Made by a program: the position numbers and the translations under genes. A DNA stretch of 64,000 nucleotides from Pachypanchax playfairii (lineage: Eukaryota > Chordata > Actinopteri > Cyprinodontiformes > Aplocheilidae), in the NCBI GenBank assembly GCA_006937955.1, contig SSNP01000241.1, forward strand, positions 298,208-362,207, in the 5' to 3' direction. Each line of letters begins with the position of its first letter. Within the stretch, counting starts at the first letter, position 1. Shown here piece after piece: positions 46,545-56,704 of this stretch. The notes under the pieces are model-generated. The model made no database searches. It saw only the letters and a program-made list of their open reading frames with translations, and was not told the origin of the DNA.

Positions 46545-48485
46545 CAGTTTACCATTTCAATTTACATGTTCCAAGTTTTATAGTTTCTTTTTTTTTTTTT
46601 AAATACAAGACCAGTTTTCCACAGCTGCAGTAGAGGAGGCAGGGTTGGATAATAGTGAGGGGAGAGAAGTTTTCAAACCTCCCCGCCAAATAGTTTCAGC
46701 AGCTCCATGGCCCCTCCCACTTTCACAGCCATCAGAGCGTAAACTCAACTTCTTCCTGTTTTGGTCCTCCTTCTCTAACAGCTCAGGACTGACTGTGGAG
46801 AAATGAAATAAATTATCTTTTGACCTTCTTTAATGTTTTTGCCTCCTGAACTTCTGGCACAGACGGAATCTGCTGACTTTATTTCTTGTGAGCCAAAAGG
46901 AGCCATACGTCCATGTAAATCCTCACAGCGTGTTTATGACCGAGTTCAACTTTCCTGCAAGGTGACTACAGACAGATTGGGAGGGGGTTCAGCATTATTA
47001 ACCTGTGGCTGAACTGGCAACTTCCTTTTAAAGTTTAGCTTGTTAAGACCGCTGGATTAAAGTGGTTGTTGGAGGTTTTCCTTGATCCAGGTTGAAAGAA
47101 GCTGAAGTAGAATCTTCACCTTATTTGTGTCAGCATCCCTTTTCATCATCCTGTGGAAATTCTTCCAGGTTTCTCATCTCCCAAATCAAAACAGATAGTT
47201 TGTCTTTGACACACTGTGCAAGCACGCACTGAAATTTCTCTTCTTATTGTTTGCGGTTTTAAGAAACTGGAGCCACCTATTGACAGATTGTCATCCAAAC
47301 TGTTTTAAAAGTGCACCATTCCTTAGTTCCTGTCATTGGAAAACTGGCAGGCAGGAAGAACTCTTGCCTGCCCCAGCCTGTTTGTGCGGATGAGGAATGG
47401 GTGGTATGACGGTCTAATTAGTTTGTCTAATTGTGTTGTGCACTCTCTCAAGAACTTTATTCTCATGGCTTTTAGAGGGAAAAGGGGACTGAAGGCAGGG
47501 TAAATGTTGTCATTACTCCTTCACATTAACCAACACTCCATATTTAGCTTCTCAGTCCTCTTCTCACTCCAGATTAAGTGTAGGATTGTGTGTGTGTGCA
47601 TGACTAAGATGTGAGTTTGTGTACAGGCCCCCACCTCTGCATATACAACAGTGTCGGCATGTGTTGGCTTGTTTTGTCTGATGTTGAACACACCCTCTGG
47701 TGCTTCCTAGACCACCCTCCACCCCCAGCTTATTTCTGCTTTGTACTGGAAAGTTCCACCTGTCAGGTCAGCAAGGCACTTAGTCTAACAAGGATTTGAC
47801 CCATAAGGCTTTAATATAATGCTCCACCTTTACAGATGCGACCAGCAGTACTGTGATGCACAAGCATAACGCTGACATGATCTGCTAAAGTGTAGATAAA
47901 AGTGAAAGATTTGGGAATAAGGAACCCATGGCGCTACAGAATCCTCAAATATTAAGCTAACAAGAAAATATGATTTTTCTTCTGGGTGTTTGTATTAGAT
48001 AGCGCCTTTGATACTCTGAGGAAAGTGAAGGAGCAAGTCCTAAGTGATCCACAATTATGGTTTCCAGAAAATACTATGATCATGCAATTAACATCAAATA
48101 TAATATACAGCTTCGAATTTTCACAATGTTTATTCAAAGTCTACTTAAAAGTTTCACGTTGACAGCCACAGCCCAAAGTCTTTCCCAAACACTTCCTGTT
48201 CCTTGTTGTCAAGGGCGTCAGTTTGTTTCTAAAAATGCTGGAGACAATAACAGTAAACCTGAGAGTGGTTTGAAGACTGCTGGGGACATGTTATTAAATA
48301 TTCATATCTAAGTATTTATCCATTTAGCGATTCATTACAGTTTGCACGACAGTGTATTGACAGGGGTTAAAAATAGCATGTTTATTAAATCAATAAAACG
48401 TGAAAGCCGAGCGTGTTTTGACCTGTTTTTCAAAAACTGCATTGAAACCCACCTTTAGGCTGATTGACAGGAAGGATAATTAACA
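46545..48485. other. nav3 intron; no feature recognised
   Basis: Short ORFs without domains. Confidence 0.45.
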
Positions 48486-48491
48486 TCTACA

Positions 48492-48523
48492 CTCACCGGC
48501 CACTTTATTAGGTACACCATGCT
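48492..48523 (+). repeat. fragment ACTCACCGGCCACTTTATTA
   Basis: This 32-bp fragment (ending GGTACACC) is the end of an interspersed repeat I know to be frequent in fish. The rest of that element is absent. Confidence 0.6.
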
Positions 48524-48978
48524 AGTGGGGGACGCCCACCTGTCCCCCCCCCCCCGTCCCCCAACCGCTATCCCTCTGCCGCTGTGATTCGCGATTCCAC
48601 AACATTTTTATTCTGTTTGAATAAGGACAGCTGTTGAAAAAAGATGGACTCTTCAGAAGAACTTCCAGATAAGTGTGTCTCGGCCGTTTCTTTGGCTTCT
48701 CCCCCATGTCGCTTTCCAGTTCTGCCTGCACTCTGCCTCCTGCTACGAGACTCTCCACTCGTCCTCCCCCTCCTTTCTTGTTGTGACGTAAAAGACGTAA
48801 TTTCCTGCGCGCCGGCGCGGGAATGTCGCCGGTCGACACGCAAAGTGAAAATGATATATATTGAAAAATACCGTGAGATGTTTGAGGAGCCGATCGGCTT
48901 AATCTGCAGTGTGTCTAATAGTGGCTTGGCTGAAACGGACATTCACGGACATGTAAAAGTTACGCACTATAACTTTAA
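48524..48978 (-). mobile_element. TTAA element, copy 3, small-protein exon decayed (minus)
   Basis: Ends at TTAA 48975-48978 with inverted end (read on minus) AGTTATAGTGCGTAACTTTT. On the minus strand the ATG at 48707 reads MGEKPKKRPRHTYLEVLLKS, and a later RESQRQRD segment resembles the RESNRMKGQ part of the exon at 42463-42647. The other end near 48524 abuts poly-C and the repeat fragment and is not clearly defined. Confidence 0.5.
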
Positions 48979-48998
48979 GCTACTGTTTTGAAACTTGT

Positions 48999-49382
48999 TT
49001 AAGTGCTAAGCAAAAAACATGTTCAACTTCGGTAGTGAGTGGGCGGTTCGTTTGCTGCTTTACGGCAACAGATGCTTGTTGTAGGAGTGGTCTCATTAGC
49101 TCCTACAAAGGCTAGCAGTTAGCTTTTTCAGCTCACTGACGAGAGTTCACTTTTCATTGGCATCATGTCGGAACATGATAGTAAAAGGAAAAGAGTAATG
49201 TCTTCTGAGGCAAGGCAAAGAAAGTGTGAGCGAGACAGGGAAAGAGCTAAAACCAGAGTGGACATCAGCAAGCCCTACATTCGAGCAATGGCCGTCTGAG
49301 ACACGGTTGTTTACAACAGTTGTAATTCCACTTTTAACCACTGGGTGGGAAAAAGCCGAAAAGTTATTTAGTACTGCTTTAA
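48999..49382 (+). mobile_element. TTAA element, copy 4, with truncated small-protein ORF
   Basis: Right end AAAGTTATTTAGTACTGCT followed by TTAA (49379-49382). The left boundary is probably TTAA at 48999-49002. ATG 49165 opens MSEHDSKRKRVMSSEARQRK, then CERDRERAKTRVDIS, then 11 unrelated residues and a stop at 49297-49299. The first part aligns with the exon at 42463-42647 (KKRKVLSEETKKRKRESNR…SRINIG). Only 20 bp separate it from the preceding TTAA element. Confidence 0.6.
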
Positions 49383-49599
49383 ATCATGTATTTGTATTAA
49401 ATGAGAAATTCTTTACCAATCAAGCGTTAAAATCAAATTGAATCTGATTATACGTATATCGTAGCTAGCACAAATAATAATGTTGGTTATATTGATAGTA
49501 TATTTATAGTACTGTATATTTGTTGCCAGTATAGTCAAATACGCAAATAAGAGGAAAATAATGCGCAGCGTAGCAAACAAGGCTCCTAATAACTCACCA

Positions 49600-49897
49600 T
49601 TCTGGAGCAGTTTGGACGGCTGATGACCTCTGATGGACCTTGTGATGTCTTCATAAATTAAACTCAATACCTCCGAAACTAAAGCAGCACAAATAAGCGT
49701 TTTAACAACACAAACGGAGCCCTAACACTCACAGATTCACTATATTGAAGTTTTCTGCTGGTGGAGAGCAGCTTCACTCAGCTACAGAAGCTAATGTCAC
49801 AGCAGACTGGAAACACTGGAAATACAGGAATTAGAGGCTTTTCAAAACTTTCCCGAGATAACGCAAAATATATCTTTTTTTTGTTCGTTTTCTCACC
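49600..49897 (+). repeat. repeat shared with 59640-59877
   Basis: The stretch 49758-49897 ('cagcagactggaaacac', 'gaggcttttcaaaactt', 'gataacgcaaaat', 'tctcacc') recurs at 59752-59875. Before it, 49600-49650 is the reverse complement of 59640-59690 ('ctccagaatggaccgg'). The 59-kb copy continues uninterrupted across the TTAA that marks the start of the next element here. Confidence 0.65.
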
Positions 49898-50520
49898 TTA
49901 AAGAGCAAGTTTCAGGTTAAATATGTAATAAATGTGTAATACATGTTGTTCAAAAGGATTATTTGAAATGTTTATTGGGCGTATTTTTATTTTTACAATA
50001 CATAATGCCACAATTTTTTAATTTCATAAAATTTCATAGTCTGGACTTGTGATGTCACAAAGGGAGTCATATACTACACACAGCCCCAGCCCCGTGTAGC
50101 TAGCAGTTGTGTTGTTGAGAGTTAGTTTGTCCACTCATTTACGATTATGTTCATTTGTCTTAAAATAGTAAATTATTGTGTTTGTGGAGGCCGTACAAAC
50201 AGGTTGTCAGGACTAGTCCACAAATTTCCCCCAAAAAAAAAAAACTGAGCCATCTTCTGTTCCTGGGTTCATTTTGTCCAGCTGAAAAGAAAATATTTCA
50301 CTTCTGCCTCGGCTACAAAAAATGTAATTCACTTCAGACCGGAGGATTAATGGTCATGTGATGGAGTTCAATTTGGCATACAGAAGCAAAAATCAGGTGC
50401 GAGTTACACAAGGTGCAGCTCCTTCAGTGCATCTAACTTTATGAGCACCGCTGGCAGCTGCTACTTCTGCAGCTGCGGTGCGGGAGACAGTGTGACAGAT
50501 CGATCAGACGCTCAGCTCTT
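49898..50520 (+). mobile_element. TTAA-inserted element with THAP-like exon remnant
   Basis: Starts at TTAA (49898-49901) with AGAGCAAGTTTCAGG; the matching locus at 59.87 kb is the empty site. At 50168-50248 one frame reads VNYCVCGGRTNRLSGLVHKF then PPKKKN and a stop. This fits the start of a THAP zinc finger (Cys-x-Cys-Gly-Gly, Thr-Asn-Arg, His-Lys-Phe-Pro), as found in Kolobok and P-type transposases and host THAP proteins. The rest of the domain is decayed. The right end is not located. Confidence 0.5.
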
Positions 50521-50552
50521 AACAGACGGGATCTGTGAGTGATATCTGTAAT

Positions 50553-51679
50553 TAAGGATGTCCAGATCCGATCACGTGATCGGAAATCGGGCTTGATCAC
50601 GTAGTTTCATACTCGACCGAAATCGGCCGTTACCTCCCGATCAGGACTCGGACATATATGTATGTATATTCTTATTAGTTTTTAACGCATATGGTAAATG
50701 TCCTGTATTTGTATTTTCTAGTCATTCAGACCACTCAAAGCGCTTTCACACTAGAAGTTTTACATTTACCCATTCACACAACCTGATATGTAGACCGGGG
50801 GGAAACAGAATGGTTCAGTGTCTTGCCCAAGGACACTACGACATGTGTTGTCAGTATCCAAGACAGTTTCCCTCGCAACCCGCAGCCACCATTTTAAGAG
50901 GGGACACATTTCCATGACGACCGACCGCAACGTATGTGAAAATGTGAATGTTAACAGTCCTGTAGTCTTCACAACAGTGGAGAAGATGAGGACTTATAAA
51001 AGCCTCGATGTGTATATTTTCTTCGAGGTAAGCTTTTGTAATTGTCTCAGTGGATGTTGTGTTGATAATGTTGCCACGTTAGCTCTACTAGCTTCGCTAG
51101 CCGCGTTAGCATGAGTTCAGGTGTTAGTTTATAGTCATATTAAATCCCTATGATATTATCTTAAACTGGTTGACGGAGTGGAGGTGATCACTTACTGCAT
51201 GCAGAAGACAGCCCATGATCATGTCACTCTTTCTGCAGTGTCTGCTGTTCTGATCAGCTGATTTAATTACATAATGTTTTATTTAATAACGTAATGACCG
51301 TCCACCGGTTTGTGTGCGTTCGGACTGTTTGCGTGCTCATAGCATAGAAATGCGCTCTCGTCATGTTCGTTTTTATACACAAGTAACAACTTCATGACTC
51401 CCGACCGTGAAGAAGGCCAGGGGAAACCCCAGGACACGCTGGAGGGGCTGCAACCAGCTTTCCCAGTCCCAGGACTGCTGGCTGTCCTGTCCCTGCAGCT
51501 AAATATTAAATAGGGTGAATTAAATACAACATAAGGAACGTCCTGGATCTGTTTATTTGCTTCTTTTAATTAATTTTTTAAATGTAAAATCGGATCGGGA
51601 CTCGGTATCGGCAGATACTCAAAATCAAATGACTCAGACTCGGACTCGAGGGCAAAAAATCTTGATCGGGACATCCCTA
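50553..51679 (+). mobile_element. hAT-type element (GGATGTCC...GGACATCC) with leftover exon
   Basis: 1127 bp with termini TAAGGATGTCC and GGACATCCCTA and a perfect 8-bp duplication TCTGTAAT (50545-50552 and 51680-51687). It contains a GGTAAATG-family copy at about 50691-50845, a short exon-like ORF (ATG 50986: MRTYKSLDVYIFFE, donor GTAAGC at 51028), and at about 51401-51520 a segment ('ggccaggggaaaccccagga') typical of a LINE 3' region. The exon peptide resembles YKSL.AY.YF starts of multi-copy fish proteins I know. Composite and probably nested. Confidence 0.82.
50691..50845 (+). repeat. GGTAAATG family copy inside the hAT element
   Basis: Starts ATGGTAAATGTCCTG and ends CTTGCCCAAGGACAC, with 'caaagcgctttcacac' inside. 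This is the same order as the copy at 32464-32650. Confidence 0.65.
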
Positions 51680-51789
51680 TCTGTAATCTTCTTGTTCAAG
51701 CTGCTGATTACCAACTTTGTTGAAAGAACTATATTAAAAATTAGATGCAACGTGACATGCAGGTTGTCAAATAAGTAACTGTTTTTAGA

Positions 51790-52000
51790 GAACTTGTAAC
51801 AGTGGATCACTCCTCGTGAGTCGATGAAGAATGCAGCTAGCTGTGAGAACTAATGAGAATTGCAAGACACATTAATCATTGACACTTCGAACGGATATTT
51901 CAGTCGGGTTCCTCTCGGGCTATGCCTGTCTGAATCAGCATAGATGCCTCCAGGCTTGGGGTTTGTTGCAGGCGGGCGCTGCCTTCGTCCCCCTAAGTAC
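51790..52000 (+). pseudogene. 5.8S rRNA with ITS2 start (rDNA pseudogene)
   Basis: The whole 5.8S rRNA is recognisable over about 154 nt (51790-51943): AGTGGATCACTC, GTCGATGAAGAATGCAGCTA, GAATTGCAAGACACATTAAT, CATTGACACTTCGAACG, CGGGCTATGCCTGTCTGA. It carries scattered substitutions against the highly conserved sequence. The following bases ('ggcttggggtttgttgcagg' and 'ccttcgtccccctaagtaca') look like ITS2 of fish rDNA. The ITS2 points to a copy of rDNA or of the unprocessed precursor, not of mature 5.8S RNA. No 18S or adjoining 28S was seen. Confidence 0.87.
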
Positions 52001-52009
52001 AGACGAACC

Positions 52010-53454
52010 TCAACACCTGTTGCACACGCAGTTTGGACGCAGCACAGAACCGTACCTCTGCCGCCCATCAGGCCGCTATCCCCTTTTCCTCCTCCCCCCT
52101 TCCCCCAATGCTCTGTGCCAGGGAAGAGTGTTTCTAGCTTGCAACACTGGAAAGATGTTAGCACAAATTAGCTCATGCTAGCTTTGCTTAGCAATATTTA
52201 CTAAAAACATCAGATTGATTGAATTGAGTGAATGGAGTCGCAAGAGCTTGATTTACTGTGATTGGCTAAAGACAAATAATCAAAGGCAGACAGTTGCTGG
52301 CTCGTCCTCCAATCAGCTTAAAATATTATATCAGATGTCCCTCCCTTTTATAGACGGTTTCAAATGGAGCGGTTCCAGATGTATGTGTGTGCCCAAATCG
52401 AGAAGAGGCGGGGCTACACATAGATATGGAAAAGCCAGGTTACCAATTCCTGATAGATTTCTCTAAACACTAGTTTAAAGGGAGGTTTAACCTGCAACCT
52501 GCTCTTAAAAACAAATTCTCACCCTGTCCCCTGCAGGGTTCAGTAGCACTCAGTGATCTGCCGGATTAGTTAAAAAGTTACGAAGCTCCAAATTTCCCAG
52601 AATGCAGTGCACGCGCTCTTTCTGAAATGTTGAAAATTAAACTAAATTTAATGCAGTTTTATTTTCATTTATAGTAAAATTAAATATGGGTTTATTTCAT
52701 TTACAGTTAAAGTATGGTTTATCTAATGACTTTTTTTTAAAGTATAATACAAGGTTATCTCCTGGAACCATAAGGGAAAGTCAGATCTGCGCAGGTAAAT
52801 GGATCCACATCAGGCTGTAGAAACAAGCCTTGATATGTCCGACCATATATGGGAAGGCTTGTCCCTGCCACTCATCTGCAAGCTGCAGCCAGGGGTCCCT
52901 CATAACTGGTGTGGACGGAATGGTCTATTGCAAAAAGTGCTGGGGACATATCCCCAGCGTCCACCGTCAAAATTACACCTATGCTTGCTGCATGGTAAAG
53001 TCCTCTTCTTCATCTTTTTCCTGATTTGGAGCTGTTAAATACAAAAATAACGTGAGACATTTTTCTTCCTTTTTAATACTGACACTTCACATCAGTCAGT
53101 GTCAGTGATACTGGAGGGTGACATGCTGCACAGAAACACTTATGTGAGTTGACTAGGTTTTAATGAGGTGCTGGTGCCTCTGATATGGAATCATCATTAT
53201 CAAACAGCCCAGAGTAAACGTGCAGTTTTAAAGCAGAACGGAACCTTTTTACTCATCATTCGACGAACTTTATGACAGGTAGATGAAGAAATGATCAGTG
53301 TTTATATTGGATTTATTTTTCATCAAACCTCGATCCAGGTTATATTTGTTTACTTATATTTTCTGACTTGAGTTTGCCTCAACTTCCTCTCAGGAAAACA
53401 CTCCGAAAACGCTGTCTGTCTTTTTATCGTAAAAACTGCAGGTCTTTGTGTACA
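52010..53454. other. nav3 intron; unresolved repeat-like DNA
   Basis: Contains TTTAAAGGGAGG at 52475, a possible TTAA element end. At about 52800-52990 a segment ('gtctattgcaaaaagtgctg' and 'gggacatatccccagcgtcc') gives a Cys-rich frame, …DGMVYCKKCWG. I suspect a repeat and do not call a gene. Confidence 0.35.
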
Positions 53455-53456
53455 TA

Positions 53457-55058
53457 CAGTGGGGCAAAAAAGTATTTAGTCAGCCACCAATTGTGTAAGT
53501 TCTCCCACTTAAAAAGATCAGAGAGGCCTGTAATTTTCATCATAGGTATACCTCAACTATGAGAGACAAAATGAGGAAAGAAAATCCAGAAAATCACATT
53601 GTCTGATTTTTAAAGAATTTATTTGCAAATTATGGTGGAAAATAAGTATTTGGTCAATAACAAAAGTTAATCTCAATACTTTGTTATATAGCCTTTGTTG
53701 GCAATGACAGAGGTCAAATGTTTTCTGTAAGTCTTCACAAGGTTTTCACACACTGTTGCTGGTATTTTGGCCCATTCCTCCATGCAGATCTCCTCTAGAG
53801 CAGTGATGTTTTGGGGCTGACGCTGGGCAACACGGACTTTCAACTCCCTCCAGAGATTTTCTATGGGGTTGAGATCTGGAGACTGGCTAGGCCACTCCAG
53901 GACCTTGAAATGCTTCTTACGAAGCCACTCCTTCGTTGCCCGGGCGGTGTGTTTGGGATCATTGTCATGCTGAAAGACCCAGCCACGTCTCATTTTCAAT
54001 GCCCTTGCTGATGGAAGGAGGTTTTCACTCAAAATCTTACGATACATGGCCCCATTCATTCTTTCCTTTACACGGATCAGTCGTCCTGGTCCCCTTGCAG
54101 AAAAACAGCCCCAAAGCATGATGTTTCCACCCCCATGCTTTACAGTAGGTATGGTGTTCTTTGGATCCAACTCCGCATTCTTTCCCCTCCAAACACGACA
54201 AGTTGAGTTTCTACCAAAAAGTTCTATTTTGGTTTCATCTGACCATATGATGTTCTCCCAATCCTCTTCTGGATCATCCAAATGCTCTCTAGCAAACCGC
54301 AGACGGGCCTGGACGTGTCCTGGCTTCAGCAGGGGGACACGTCTGGCACTGCAGGATTTGAGTCCCTGGCGGCGTAGTGTGTTACTGATGGTAGCCTTTG
54401 TTACTTTGGTCCCAGCTCTCTGCAGGTCATTCACTAGGTCCCTCCGTGTGGTTCTGGGATTTTTGCTCACCGTTCTTGTGATCATTTTGACCCCACGGGG
54501 TGAGATCTTGCGTGGAGCCCCAGATCGAGGGAGATTATCAGTGGTCTTGTATGTCTTCCATTTTCTAATAATTGCTCCCACAGTTGATTTCTTCACACCA
54601 AGCTGCTTACCTATTGCAGATTCAGTCTTCCCAGCCTGGTGAAGGTCTACAATTTTGTTTCTGGTGTCCTTTGACAGCTCTTTGGTCTTGGCCATAGTGG
54701 AGTTTGGAGCGTGACTGTTTGAGGTTGTGGACAGGTGTCTTTTATACTGATAACGAGTTCACACAGGTGCCATTAATACAGGTAACGAGTGGAGGACCGA
54801 GGAGCCTCTTAAAGAAGTTACAGGTCTGTGAAAGCCAGAAATCTTACTTGTTTGTAGGTGACCAAATACTTATTTTCCACCATAATTTGCAAATAAATTC
54901 TTTAAAAATCAGACAATGGGATTTTCTGGATTTTTTTTCCTCATTTTGTCTCTCATAGTTGAGGTATACCTATGATGAAAATTACAGGCCTCTCTGATCT
55001 TTTTAAGTGGGAGAACTTACACAATTGGTGGCTGACTAAATACTTTTTTGCCCCACTG
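53457..55058 (-). mobile_element. intact Tc1-like DNA transposon
   Basis: 1602-bp element flanked by TA (53455-53456 and 55059-55060). The inverted repeats of about 203 bp begin CAGTGGGGCAAAAAAGTATT; I count only about two or three differences between the two arms. It carries one full-length transposase ORF on the minus strand. Near-identical arms plus an open ORF imply a recent insertion. It lies within nav3 intron 1, opposite to nav3 transcription. Confidence 0.96.
53673..54695 (-). CDS. Tc1-like transposase, full length (DD34E)
   Basis: 340-residue ORF, the usual length of fish Tc1 transposases (Sleeping Beauty also has 340). Residues 1-110 form the paired-like DNA-binding part, two helix-turn-helix units, with SGAPRKI at 58-64 where the family has a GRPR-like motif. 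The catalytic core has D153 (IIWSDETK), D244 (FQHDNDPKHT) and E279 (SPDLNPIENLW), exactly the DD34E spacing. A Gly-rich box lies at about 188-203 (HGGGNIMLWGCFSARGPG). The C-terminus ends …IANKGYITKY, as in relatives. No stop or frameshift. The protein binds the element's inverted repeats and moves it to TA sites. The sequence resembles the Passport-type group of fish elements; that subfamily name is from memory. Activity is untested. Confidence 0.95.
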   Translation of the reverse strand: MAKTKELSKDTRNKIVDLHQAGKTESAIGKQLGVKKSTVGAIIRKWKTYKTTDNLPRSGAPRKISPRGVKMITRTVSKNPRTTRRDLVNDLQRAGTKVTKATISNTLRRQGLKSCSARRVPLLKPGHVQARLRFAREHLDDPEEDWENIIWSDETKIELFGRNSTCRVWRGKNAELDPKNTIPTVKHGGGNIMLWGCFSARGPGRLIRVKERMNGAMYRKILSENLLPSARALKMRRGWVFQHDNDPKHTARATKEWLRKKHFKVLEWPSQSPDLNPIENLWRELKVRVAQRQPQNITALEEICMEEWAKIPATVCENLVKTYRKHLTSVIANKGYITKY

Positions 55059-55060
55059 TA

Positions 55061-55619
55061 AGCTAGGACCCTTAACAGGCTGCTATTTTTGCAGGTCTTT
55101 GATGCTGCTGAAATGTTATCTTGGAAAGTACACACGTGTTTAGACAACCGCCAGACACGTTCGTCCACTTACTGGACAAAAAACATCCTGTTAATTCTAT
55201 ATGTGTGTGCAGCTTATATTCAGTGGACTGTAGAGAATAATCAGGTTTCTTTTTGGTGCGTCTTTGTCTCTGTCCTAAATTTTAGGATCGGGTCAAAGTA
55301 GGAAAATTAGGTGGAGTGTGAAGGTATAATGCAGTTATTTGAGTCAAATAATAATGATATAAAAACAATGGAAAAACATATCTTGGTTTCACAGAAAATG
55401 TACAAAAATTATACATTTAAATATAAAACAGCAAAATATGTTTTAGTGCAACAGAACCTTCAATTCTTAAGATATTTAAAAAGTTCTACATAAATGTAAC
55501 GAGAATAAAGAAATAATTCTTTCATCTCTAAAAAACAAGAGCATTAACTTTTATATCATTCTATGGTTCATATACTATGTCATGTAATATTATGGAAATC
55601 CGTATGGACTAGTTTTAGT
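55061..55619. other. nav3 intron; no feature recognised
   Basis: AT-rich with no supported feature. Confidence 0.45.
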
Positions 55620-56287
55620 AACACTGACTGCATTTACATGCAGCTAATAACCTGTTTAAAACCAGAATATTAACAATAACCCGGTTATACATGGCCATGT
55701 AAACACTGGCAAAAACATGAATATGCTCGTAACCCGGTTTAAAAACCTGAATATGAGACCTGAGGTAACCCTTTTCTAACCCAAATATTTGCTCATGTAA
55801 ACACGTATAAGCATATCCCTATTAAAAGGAACATCAATTTGTGTTTTGCATATGTTCTATTCACAAGGAATGTTGTTCTTTTGAGTAGAAGAACTTCTTG
55901 TATGCTCCCACTGGTGTATACAAAAACCTACATGCAGAAGTAAACAGGAAGTAGAAGTAAACATGGTGAGACGCAGCACAGTGCCACACTTTTGGAGTGA
56001 GCAGTAAACCAATTTCTTTATTATTGTGGTGTGAACCATGAATATAATGTATTTTTTGACGGCAGAAAGTACCGAGATAGTGACATTTACAAGGAAGTGA
56101 CAGAAAAGTTACAGAAATTACTCATTGAGTCTGAAGGGTGTCCGTACGTCCAGACTCTAACCGTGCTCCATGTATACAGGAGTAACTTTCTCTGCTCACC
56201 CATGTAAACGGGTTATTCCGAATGTTTCAGAAACCCAAATAGTGACCATAACCTGAATATTAACAGCATGCAAAAATAGTCAGTGTT
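55620..56287. mobile_element. CACTGACTGC...MITE, copy 2, intact
   Basis: 668-bp element with inverted ends AACACTGACTGCATTTACAT and (reverse complement) AACACTGACTATTTTTGCAT. The flanks GTTTTAGT and GTTTTACA agree at six of eight positions, a possible old 8-bp duplication. Repeated 'taacccggtt' and 'catgtaaac' motifs occur inside. Full-length counterpart of the split copy at 34596-36152. Confidence 0.75.
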
Positions 56288-56544
56288 GTTTTACATTAAT
56301 GCTGTTATTGTTTTGAAACATGTTGCATCTTATTCCTACATACAGCTACAGGGTTTTGATAAAGTCTTTTCTGCTGATGTTGACCATCAGCTCGCTTCCT
56401 CCCTGTTTAAATGAGACATGGGATGTCATGTATTACCTTATGATTCTGATAAATCTGGTCAATTACTGAAAATCTGCTCTCCCAACTCTTGGGCCTTGTT
56501 TGGACAACTCTAAACGCTGCACTTGGTGTTAAAAGTGTAATTTG

Positions 56545-56700
56545 TGGAAGCCTCAGTTCACCTCGGGGGCGCAGAGGGAAGAGCGGTCGCTTTCCGATCT
56601 GGCTTCCCTCCTCCACATGTTCAAGTGTCCTTTGGCAAGTCACGGAACACTGTGTGATTCGCATCAGTGTGTTTGAATATAACTTGTGGTGTAAAATGAT
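56545..56700 (+). repeat. SINE-like repeat fragment
   Basis: 'gggggcgcagagggaagagc', 'ggtcgctttccgatctggct' and 'tcctttggcaagtcacggaa' follow the order of a common fish repeat with a tRNA-like head. No target duplication identified. Confidence 0.45.
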
Positions 56701-56704
56701 CAGT

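Noticed and set aside
52799..53038. Cys-rich frame (DGMVYCKKCWG) resembling part of a LIM zinc finger
   Set aside because: Cysteine/histidine spacing does not complete a LIM domain, no splice sites frame it, and the DNA ('gggacatatccccagc') looks like repeat sequence.
54046..54642. 198-codon plus-strand ORF
   Set aside because: It is the antisense shadow of the Tc1 transposase at 53673-54695.
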